Shown here: piece after piece, positions 41,201 to 53,200 of the stretch
Numbering within the stretch: position 1 is the first letter of the stretch
Layout: every line of letters begins with the position of its first letter
Source of the DNA: Hydractinia symbiolongicarpus
Lineage: Eukaryota; Cnidaria; Hydrozoa; Anthoathecata; Hydractiniidae
Length of the DNA: 64,000 nt
NCBI RefSeq assembly: GCF_029227915.1
Contig: NC_079887.1
Span: 11,968,001 to 12,032,000, forward strand
Direction: 5' to 3'
Position numbers and translations under genes: made by a program
The notes under the pieces: model-generated
What the model saw: the letters and a program-made list of their open reading frames with translations, nothing else
What the model was told of the DNA's origin: nothing
Database searches by the model: none

Positions 41201-44200
41201 GGTGGAAAGCATAGTTAGAGAGGAGAGGAATGTTTGATCTAAAAATCTTTTTTTTTTTGAGTAAGCAGAAGGCGAGTTATGATGAGTTTTCCGACGCTAG
41301 TAGATTAAAAATTGTAAATAAAAAATTAATATTAACTGTCTCCAAAATTACAAAAATGTACAGAAAAATTTAAAAATCGTTTTTAGATCATTGTTTTGGG
41401 ATCACAGGTTTTAGTGTATTAGAAGCACTTTTAAAATATCACACCTTTCAGCAATGTTGTTTTTGTTCTTATTTGCTTATAAGCTTTCCCCTGCCATAAG
41501 CTCGAATTTTTCTCCATAAGCTTGACTTTCCCGCCATAAGCTCGACTTTTTCTATGAGAAAAGCATGAAATGAGTCCTAAAAATCAGCAACTCGAAAAGG
41601 GCATTCCATAATTTCTTATGCTTTCCTACTTTATTATTTTATTACAAAAAACACTATTACATAGGAAATCCATCTAGCTTTTAGAAATGATATATACTTT
41701 CATATATTCTTATTATTAAATATTATTATTATTATTATTAGTTTAAAAAATATAGATTGGTGTTTCCCATATCCCTAATTTTCGACAAAAACACACTTGC
41801 AAATAAAATAATCATGCACAAAAATGAAAAACCCAGCCCATTATCACACGAGTAGCTAATATTTAGTCTGCCCAACCAAGATCACGTTATATTGAAGTAA
41901 TCTCGCCAAATAGGACTGGCTCATTATCCATATGATCGCAATTTACTTCCTGTGAGGAATCCTTTATAAAACAGTCTAGTGAACTAACAACTAGATAACT
42001 AAGCTTTCTTCGAAGATATTATGACGTGTTTTTTTTCATACAAGAACTTGGACGCACACGAAAATATAAGAGTAAATCCCTCATTCCAATCCAGCAATTA
42101 ACACAAAACAATTTCAGAGAGCAAACCTTGAATTAAAATCTAAGCATAAAGCCAGCCAGTGGCCACATCTACCCTCTTAAATAACATGGGAAATTAGTTT
42201 TCTTTGTTTTGGTGGGTGAAATCATTCACGTTCATGATATTAACGAAGAAAGGATTTCCTGATATTGATAACGTAAGTAAAATAACAACAATGGAAGTAA
42301 CCAATCAAGAAGCGCAGTCAGTATTTTGATCGGAGCAAATTCTTTTGCAACCCAGCGTAATTTTCCCATATTACTATTCCGATTTGCCAGTGTTTCAAAA
42401 AATTACGCTGAGTCTTCTGACTATTAATAAAGGCGAGGCTGATAAGCCCCTTATTTAAGCTAACTTGTTTGATGTCAAAATGTATAATAAATTATATATT
42501 GTTCAGGTGCACTCATTCCAAAAAAGAATGTACATGTAGAACTAAGTTTATTGACACAAACTTCCATATGTCTCTGTTTCTATTTAGTTAAACATTGTTG
42601 TAACGGCCATGTTGAAATCTATAGACATTAATTTTGCCATTGAATTAATTCAGAGGAGCGAAAATGTTATACAGTATGGATATCTTAGCTAAAGGGAGGA
42701 GGATATGACCAAGCTACATAAATTTAATAAAATATATACCTTTGTTTTGACAACGTTCAAAATAGGAATTATTTGCTTCAGGTAAAACTTGACAATTTAG
42801 ATTAAATCTTCTGTCATTTAAGCGAGGTATCGATGCACGGCAGATACTACGTAAATCCTTCATCAGATTGTAAACATGTTTGAACAAAGCAAAACACTTG
42901 TCATTGACGCAGGTTGATTTACAAGGTGGAGATAGTATTACTGAAGCATCAACATTTGATTGTAAGCACACTGAATGTGTTAGATGGCAAAGAATCCACT
43001 TGATATCATAAGAGAAGCAACTAAAGAATAATGAGATCTTCTCCTTGTATACTTCAGTGATATTTTTCAAATTTGTTGCAAATTCGGGCAAATGACTACA
43101 CACATCTAAATTAGAACAACATAAATGCAATAGACATAATGCCAGGAGATTCAACGTCGCCCATCCAGTTACGCGTTTAGTGCGTGTAAACCGTGTCTCA
43201 CATCCAGACGTTAAGTACAGTTTTCTTCTGATTATTAAATTCACTGCACAAACAGTCAACCTCCATTGGTCTAGATTTAATTAATCTTACCTAGGTGTTC
43301 TTGCAATTGTCTATTAATCACTATCATCTTTGTGTGATTTTCGGCATTCTTCCAACCAGAAACCAGCAAAAAGACTATTCTCAAAATTCTGTCAGTGCTG
43401 TTTAGATCCTCCATGTTATAATTGTAGATATTATACTTCGACAAAGCATCAAAACATTGCCCATGCGGTAACACATCTTTGTAGGGAATGCAACTTAAAT
43501 TAAGTAAAATCAGGGAAATAATACCACATGAAGTTACTACTTTAATGAAAGCTTATAATTTTGTTGCAAGAAAAACAAACAAGGATACCACTATTTTATT
43601 AAATTTTGTTATTAAGAAAAAGAATTTCTTATTTTTATTTTTATTTCTTATTGGCTCAATTAACGAGATCAAAACTTGAGCCAAAGAAGAAAATTAGATA
43701 GGTATGTACTAATTCAAGGGAAGAGATTCGTGTGGGAACTTTTTTGCGGAATTAATTTTTGCCAATTTTACCCAGATCCTCAAAAATTAGTTTCGCGGAG
43801 GTAACGGCTTCAACTGGATACTGATCACTCAGCCCCCCTTCTTCTTGATGTTTTTATTGGTCAAACAACAGAACCCGGTGATTCAAAAGCTGAAAGAAAA
43901 CCATATCTTCATTTCCCAAATGCCAGCAAACATGACTAACCTGTTTCAACTCTTAGATTTGACAGTAAACAGAGTAGCAAAGTCGTTTTTGAAGAAGAAG
44001 TATACCCAATGGTACAGTGGGGAAATTTCAAATTCCCTAAACAATGGTCTTAAAATGGATGAGATCAAAATCAAGTTGAAACTGTCGATTCTGAAACCTT
44101 TAAAAGCAAAATGGATTGTGAAGCTTCACGTTAAGCTCTCAGAAAGGTCAAGACATCATTTCAAATGCATCTGGAATCACAAAAGATATAGAAGAGGGGA

Positions 44201-47200
44201 CAAAAGGTCTACCGAAACTTGATACTTTTGCTGCAATCGATCCACCTTCATTGCTGATTGGACAAGAAACCGTCAGTCGTGAAGAGATGGCAAGTTCTGT
44301 TACCTACTATAGCGAAAATGATACTGACGAAGAGGAGTGGTATGTGGGGACGATCCATTTAGAAATAGTTTCGACATTTTCAGTGACAATGATATTTAAT
44401 CTTACATTAGTTACAGCTTAGTATCCTTTCTTTGATATTTTGATAAAAAATAGAGAGAGATTCCATAAATCAGATGTTTTTCATACACTTAGGTACTAAA
44501 TTAGGTGTTCCTGACTTTCCATTTACAAAATTCCTTGCATCCGCAAAAAATTATTTCGCAATACCTCTTGGGGTCGCTATCGGCAAAAAGTTATTCCGCA
44601 AAATATGCCATTTTTGGGTCACTAATCCGTAAAAATAAATTCCGCACAAATTTCTTCCGCAAATAATTTTTTTTCTGTGGAATAGCACAGGTATTCCATA
44701 TGTCGTGAATGGTTGAAGCGCGCACAGCGTTATAGTGTTTCAGGTGTAATACATTTTTCAAAAAATAACTTTCCCGCAATTTTAGCTGAAATAAAAACAC
44801 AGTTTAACACCTGTTGTAGCTACCCCGTCATAGCAAATATCCAAACATTGTTTTTATTTTGAGGTATAAATTTTTGCGAAAATAAGTACAACTTGTTACA
44901 GGTAAACCGTGTTGCACATCCATTTAGGCGTCATCCCAAATTTTATCGAAGCGTCGGTTTAAACAATCTGTTGTTAACACCAGGCTTGGCACTTAATGCC
45001 GTAAATCGTGTCGCATATATGTATAGGCGTAATATCTAACTCCAATGTTACAAAGTAAGTTTACTTTAGCAAATTTTCTAATAAATACGAATTTGCTCTC
45101 ATTAATTTCGTTGAACAATAGATCCAGCTTGGGCAGAAATTTTTTTCGTAAAGAGAAAATTGTATTTCCAATCGTCAGCATGAAAATTATGTATACACCC
45201 AAGGGCAGTGTTATTTTCTTAAAGGTAATGGAACCTGACACAATTGTTATAATGCGTGAAGAAACAAAGCAGTAGTAACGTATAATCGCAGCGATGTCAC
45301 AAATCTTTAACAAATTTTCGCTTAGATGTTATTTAATTCAGTTGTATATCTAATTTCAGCACGGTAACTAAGTACAGTTTGCAAGTGTGAACCGCGAATG
45401 CGGAAGATGCAAATATTCACTGTATCGAATAATACAAATATTATCTTGTCATATTATGTTATATTATTCAATGACATTGATTTTATAGATAAATGGTAAT
45501 TTTATTTAAAAAATAATACTTACTTTCTAGCAGTCAAGTTTTCGTCACATTCTAAAATGAGTTAAAAATAATCCACAATAGAAAAATAATTTCAAGCAGA
45601 CTATTTTAATCCTAAAAAAATTCACAATGCGAAACAATAAAACGTAACAATGTAAGCAAGAGTTGTCTAAGGAACTTTGGAATTTAGGACAATTGACCAT
45701 CTTTTAACGCTCCTTGTTATTCTCTTTAAAAATCAGTGACGCTGTTGTGAAAGGATAAGGATAGGAAGAGGATACCAAATTAGATATAAAAATAGTCAAT
45801 TGTGTTATTAACCATTTCATTGCATAGATGACTTTGAAATGGTATACAAGATACATTTTCTGAAGAGGCTAGGCAACTTGAATTTTTCAGGAGCTGCTTT
45901 TTCTGCGCTTTAGGTATAAGGCGAATACGTCGTCATCAAATCTTTTCGAAACATTTGGACGTCTGTCTGATGTGACTAAGGATGTTGTCTCCTGTGTTTG
46001 TATGTATATTTCTGCAACTACTGATGATGCAGTTTAGGAACATATACTCGAAGTGAAAAACGGAGATGTGAAGAAAATCGAAATTACGGACCACATCCAG
46101 AGAAGTCATCAGTTTAATTGGGATGAGAAGAAAGTCATTTACAGAGAATCTAGAACAACGGCTAGGAAGATAATAGAAACCATCAACAGTGTAAAACGTG
46201 ACAAACACATTAACTGTATCTTGTATCAACACCCTTAGATTTGGTTATCAGCCCTACAGTAGAAGAAGGTATCTCCATCTAGGTCCTAAAATGGTAATTA
46301 CTGTAAATAACGGTAATTATCAGCTCGTTCCTTATTGGTTAAGTTTGACGAACTTCGAACCTCTGCAATTATATAAATACATGCTCAACATCATTTTCCC
46401 TTGCCCAATGATGGGAGAAGGATCTCCCGAAAGGTCGCCTACTAAACTATCATGATAAACTTATAGAAATGGTAAAATTTCCACAGTAATATGAATACTG
46501 AACAGACAAACCAAAAGAATATCTTCAATAATACTGATAATGTTGTTTTTGTTGACAATGAAATTTATATTATGGCAAAATAATGAATACTCCGTGGAAA
46601 AATGCACATATATGTTCGTACATCGTTGTTTTGTGCGTTTCTTAGCGCACAATTTTCGTAAACCTGATCAAATTATAGTCATACAAGACAAAGTTCTTAC
46701 CTCCAGTCCAAATAAGAATCATTTTTTTAAAAAATTCAATTTAGGAGAGTACCATTTTCTTTTAGATATGAGGTAGAAATCAGGTTTAAGATTATATATT
46801 TTAATTAATAAAAAAAAAGAATCCATAAAATTTCTTTTCTAAACCTTAAAAAAGTGTTTTTAAAACGTTTTTATCTTACAAATTATAGCACTGCATGCTT
46901 TACAACTTGAATACAATGTTGGTATTCTTTAGCGTTTCCTTATTTTATGAAATAACGGTGAAATTGGTATCAAAAGATTTTATTGTCAAATCCACGTCAT
47001 TTCATGAAATAAGAAAAAGGTGAGTTTGAATTATACAAATTAAACATGTTTCACTGTGAACTAAAAATTAGAAATCACAAATCTTATCTTTCTTCTGAAT
47101 ATTAAGTGCAGTGTTCTTGCATCATCTTACTGCAAAATTAATTAGATAAAAATAAACTCATGCATGAGTTTAGTAATAATAATAATGTTTAATAAGAAAC

Positions 47201-50200
47201 GGGTTGGTGGGAACTAGGCTTAATAGATGAGCTTGAAAAATACAGTAGCTTGAGTAACATAAAATCTCAATCAAGCTTTTGTGTTGCTTATATAAAAAGT
47301 TTAAAATAATATCGTAAAATAAAAATTAAATTCCTCGACATTTCTTTATTTATAAAATAAAATAGAACTTACTTAATAACGACAAGTTAACCACAAATAT
47401 AAGAAATAAAACCTCGTAGTACTGCATCTCAGTCAATTTCTTCTAATAATTCAACATTGACATTTAGCTAGACATTCTCTCGTACCATATAAAACCTTAT
47501 ACTTCGTATAGACTATCACAACACCAATTTATTTCTACAAAATGGCTTATTGACGTCTTAAAAATGTATTTACTATTTAATTATAATTTTCAATCTAATT
47601 CTTTTATTCTGGTTAAATTGTATTCTTACTTTGGTTAAAGACGTTCCATTGTGTTTCTACAATACTATTATTGTTTTTATACTCTAACAAGATAACTTGG
47701 TAGTTAATTAACTGAGATACCATTATTAACAAACATAAGAAATAAAACTTCATAGTACTGCATGTCGGTCAATTTCTTCTGATAACTCAAGAACAAGATT
47801 TAGCTAGACATTCTCTCGTACCATCTAAAACCTTATACTTCGTATAGACTATCACAACACCAATTTGTTTCTAAGCAATGGTTTATTGACGCCTTAAAAA
47901 AGCATTTACTAATAAATTATAATTATACATCTCATTTTTCTTTATTCTCGTTAAATTGGATTCGTATTTTGATTGTAAGAGAAAATGCATTAACGTGCCA
48001 TTGTGTTTCTACAATACTATTATTTTTTATATTATATAGCCTAACAAAATAACTGGGTAGTTAATTAACTGAGATAACATTTATAAACTGTCATTTTCTA
48101 TTAAAAAAGCACGTTGTGTGTTCAATAAAGGAATATATAATAAGAAATAAAACAAGTGGAAAATGCAGTTACTGACTTGTTTAGCTAGCTTGCCAAACCG
48201 TCGAAACCTTAAAATGAAAATTAGTGACATGTAAATTCTTAATTAATATTCTGACCTGAAAACATGTGTAAATAAATTATTAAAATAAACCACAGATGTG
48301 AATCAAACTATCTCGAAATACGGCAAATTATAGGAAAAAATGAAAAATGTAGTCACAAATGGAGAAAAAAGTTCTAAAAATTACGCCCATCTTTTGCCAG
48401 AAGACCCGGCATAGCTCCCTTGTTTGAGCATTTATTACAGGTAAACTGTGTCAATCATCAAGTGGAGTGCTTACAGTTTCACTTCAATAATTCATTCACA
48501 AGTTCAGTACAAATAGAAAACACAGACTGTCAATGCTATGTTAAACCGTATACCAAGCCTTATGTCAGACACTGGCTAGAGCGTCTAGTAATGTTAAACC
48601 ACGTGTCAGTTACGTCACATATGGAGAATATCTTTTTAAATGATATAAAATGCTTACAGGGTTAATAGATTAATGTGAAAAGTCTACAGATAAACTGAAG
48701 AGCTTAAGTGATATAATCTCTAAAACTTTTAATATCATTACTATCTGTCTGCCCGTGGAAGAATCCACTTTATTTCTCATTTAATGCATGTAACGGATAC
48801 ACATCCATCAAAAAGTAAACACACAACAGTGCTAGTTTTACAATACAAGGCTAAATTGCAAAACTATATACTTGATTTGTCAACAGTACACCAGGGAAAT
48901 TCCATCATGAACATACAGTTTGTAATACATGCCAAAATCGGCTTTTAATACACTGCATACAGCAAAATGTCCGAAATCAACAGTTACTTGTTGCCTAACC
49001 CGGTGTTTCGACACAGGGACCCCCAGCTAGTCTAAATAGCCATTTTTATTAATAGTGCTACCATTTTTAAATTTATGACTGCGCAATGCAATATGGGGAA
49101 ATCAGGGTATGTTATGTAGTTTCGGCGAATGTTACTTACTGTAAACATTGGTAAGAAACTGTCTCACAATGGTGTATTCACAAGAAAAATTAAACAAGTG
49201 GAGTGTTGAAAACTTAAGGAGTTATTTGTTAGCTAGGGGGGGGGTCCTTTAAGGAGGGTACTTAAAGCTGATTTAATTAGGAAAGTGCTTGCAGTAGAAT
49301 TGCTTAATCTCCCTGTATCTTCATCGTTGGAAAGAAAACAAGAAGACATTCAAAACCGACGTGTGTTTAAATTAACTGTCGCATGTATCAAAATACCCTT
49401 TCCAGAGTAGATAACCACTGGATGGATGACTGAATACGTGTACTATCCTGATATCACAACCAAATGCCTTCTGTAGTATGCACAGAAATGTCTGGCTGTC
49501 AATGCTTTAAATGAGGAAGAGAATTTAACGAATGCTGGACATGTTAAATGTTGAGTTCAATAACATATCTCAATGTCTGCGTTATTGTTTTGTTCGTGGA
49601 GATGTTATACCACAAACACGGATTAATGAAACTCCTTATAAAACTTGGGTGTATATGAACATTTGGGTTTAAGTAAAACATATACGTCCAAAACTCAAGT
49701 TTGGAACAAAACAGTGGCTAATGGTCGACAAAAAGTTCATCTTCCTGCAAAAATGTCGTCAATTTTCAAAGACCACAAGCCGAGCATCTACCAGACCATG
49801 TTAAAGTACCGCGAACTTCGTTTGATCTTTGTGCTGTGCAGCAACGTACAGCTAATAATATTAATTGGGATCAATTAGCATTGGCCACTGATAGACAGGC
49901 TTCTGTTTTATGTTTTCGAAAGAATGTTCGCCTTGCAAATGACCATAGCTACAACTCTCTACCAGAAAATTTATTAAATGTGGAACCACTGACCATAGAA
50001 GACATCTGCAAACAATCATCATTGCCATCTGAATTTTTTACTACAAGTGATGAAGTATCAAAGGATTTGAAGCAATTGTTTCCCCTGTGAGCCCCTTAGC
50101 TGACATTAATCCTAATTAAACGGCTTCTTTTAAAGCCCACATTTGTAAAAAACATTGCTTTGGTGTATGTGCATGTTCATGTATATGCGACGAAAACTAT

Positions 50201-53200
50201 CACCAACGTTATATAAGAGGAGAATAATCAAATTTGAAATTAATTTGAAATAATGTGAAAACAACAAAGTATTGTCCACGATTTTCTTTAACGACAGCTA
50301 TCACACCTATATAAAATAGTTCTAAACTAAATTTTCAAAATAAAATCGCGGAATTAAAATGACTGCGAAAGTTTCATGCAATAAGTAATAATAATTTAAT
50401 AATTAATAATATTAATATATATGCTTGGAAAAAACATGATCAAAATTTTATCAATTTGTGGCTTCAAAAAAACCTTTTTTGTTGATAAAATGTCAAGAAG
50501 CTTTATGTCAATCCAATAAATTGGGGCCGAACTACTTTGCTAATAGGGGTTGCATATTGACAATAGCTGCAGCAATTGTCCAAATGTGATCACACATATC
50601 AATCATTGATATTGATAATATGTTTTCCAATAATCGGAGTTCTTTCAACCGTCCATTAAGCCTTTCAATGTGTATTCTTGCGCGTGCTACTCTTTTACCA
50701 TGAAAAACTTTTGATCTTGTAAATTTTTTTTTTCGGCGAACAAAAGGAGGTAGAACCTTTATCAAACAGAACGATAAAACCAGGATGAAATTTTGAAACA
50801 ACATTTGAATCTTTTGTAATAAAACGACCCATACTAGATCCATCATAGGCAGGAGATACGTAAGAGATTGACCACGATTTTGTACAAGATATAAGTTGTG
50901 AGTGCTGTATGTTTGGTATTGTGATGCAACAGTTTTTGAATGTTCAGCGCATTGTTCAGTGCAGTAACCAATACCTGCACAATTGTTGAAAGTACCAGAA
51001 AAATGATGGTTCTTATATGCCAGTATTTCATCAGGTGTTGGCCAATATATTAGTTGTCCAAGTTCCAAACTAAGAAAAATAATGAATTTTGTAATAATGT
51101 TGGAGGCATGTCCAGTCGATATTTCAAATCTTAAAGCTAAGTCAGCAACAGGTGCATGTAGTCCTATTCTCATCAACGTCATTAATATTTCCTCCTCTGA
51201 GCTTAGAGAACGGCTTGGATCTAGTTTTCTTTAACAAAACAATTTGGCTGGACTATACTGATACTGTTTAGTTTTTACAGAATTGTCACCTTTGTAATAT
51301 TGTAGCTTTAAATGTTTCAGCCGAACATGCTCAACAATTAATCAAAAAAAGTTTGATGATGGACATCCCGTGTACAATTTTATAATTTTTCTTTTTCTCT
51401 GGATGCAATCCCATGACATTCTTGTATTAATTGTATTCAATGACAATTTGCAGGAAGTTGTAGATACAGTGGACAACGTAGGCGATAAAATATTGGCATT
51501 ACTAGTTAGTGATAACATTGGAATATCTAATTCTAAAGCAGACATTGACGAGGTTGAGCGAGTGGGTGATAACATAGTTGTCCCATAAGCTGGTGATAAT
51601 ATGAAAGATCTGCTGATGAACTGGTTGGTGAGATTAACAAAGAGGCATTTTTAGGAGAAGATAGATCAAGTGTGACACCAAAGTAAATTCATCTACATTA
51701 CCTGGTTCTGTTTTCACACCAACTGAAGCATCTTTGTGCACTTTTTGTTGGGAAGAAAAACTCTTTCCTTTGTCGCTTTTCTCTTTTTTAAGTTTTCATC
51801 TGTACCATAACCTTTTAAAGACAATGTGGGTAAAGGGCTTGCATCTGTCGGTTTTCCATATTCAAAATGATTTGAACACATGATGTTTTCTAAACACAAA
51901 ATACTTTCTGTTACAAGCGACCCCCCCTTACGTATACCACTTAGGGTTTCTCCAAGTGTAAAAACGTAGCTTTAAACTCCCATTAAATGCAGTGATTTGC
52001 GGCTAAATGACATATTTTTCCGGCTATTTACGAGCATTGTTACATGCTCCCACAGCACAACGATAATTAATTCCCATAACGATAATTATTCTTCAATAAA
52101 AACCACAGAACAACAGTACACCTGAAAAGCGACTAACTTCGTTCAAGGTTTGTTTCGATTTGAGATACCCTGATTTTCCCATACTGCTTTGCGAAGTCAT
52201 AAGTTTAAAAATGGTAGCACTATCAGTAAAAAGGTCTATATTAATACCACGGAATCGCATTTTGAATTTAGTTTCTTTTGGCAATTTTAAACCGATGATT
52301 GTAATCATCACTTTTTGTTTCTCTCGCCTACTTCTATTTCTTTTTTTTTGTTTTTCAATTAAGCAGGATCCAACTTTATGGTCAAATCTTAGATATCTGA
52401 AATTTCATTACGTTTTTATTCGCGTCACAGGTATAACAAAATATTTCCGAAATATCGCTACCCCACAAGCAATAATATTTAATAAATTGTTATGCTAAAA
52501 TGTCTTCGTTTCTTTCTTTCTGAGTGTAACGCAGTATTGTTAAAGTGCTGATTTTCACAGATTACTTTTTGTGCATTTAGAGAGACCTTAATTATAATGT
52601 AGTTTTAAAACTTTAAAGATTCACGATGAGTTACGTTGAGAAAACATATTTCGTGGAGAAGGGGGTGACCAACAAAAAAGGTGCTAATGCAGTTATTATG
52701 TAGAGCTACATCTGGCGTCCGACGCTGGGCCCCAGCTAGTATTGCTGAAAAAATTATAAAACAAATAAATACACTATAACTATTTAAAGATATACTAATA
52801 ACATATATTTTTTAAAACAAAAAAGTCGAAATGAATTAAAAATTAAAACCTCAAAAAACTCAAGCAATTTGTTTGGTTGACGCCTGGCAAACAGCGCGAG
52901 AATAGGATTGGATCCTACTCTTTCGCCTGGTCGCTTTTCCTTGCCCGCTAACAGTGACGCGTTGGTTTGTTCTAGCCTGTATCTCACCCACTACATAAAA
53001 GATTTTGCAAGTTCAAGATAATACCATGGGATAATACCAATTTTTTTGAAATGACGGAACAACAGAAGTTTTGTACAAAACAGGCTACTGGCAAACTCGA
53101 GAGGTAAAGGGAACAAAGTTACAAACGAACAAAAATCAGAAATCTTTTAGCCTGCAAGGACTTTTCTTTAAACTTAGTTTACAGAACATCTAATTTATAT

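Larger units (their letters stand above)
49035..52245. mobile_element. ISL2EU/IS4EU-like DNA transposon
   Basis: Inverted termini: tttttattaatagtgctacc at 49042 continues through aatatggggaaatcagggta, and its complement, with few changes, runs from about 52235 back to 52165. Inside are a minus-strand DDE_Tnp_4-type transposase remnant (50532-51182) and a + strand second gene remnant (49169-50090), an arrangement known for ISL2EU elements. It sits in intron 1 of the receptor gene, in neutral orientation. Confidence 0.7.

Noticed and set aside
43106-43259. N-terminal extension of the 42714-43259 minus-strand open frame as coding sequence
   Set aside because: It overlaps the 185-bp intron. The strong acceptor at 43106 restores the phase from exon 3 and gives a CRD that aligns with module 2, whereas the extension does not.
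20135-43493. Two separate ROR-like genes in tandem
   Set aside because: No signal peptide, promoter or transmembrane exon was found between kringle 1 and module 2, while a 22-nt exon with exactly the needed phases joins them. Still to be tested with transcripts.
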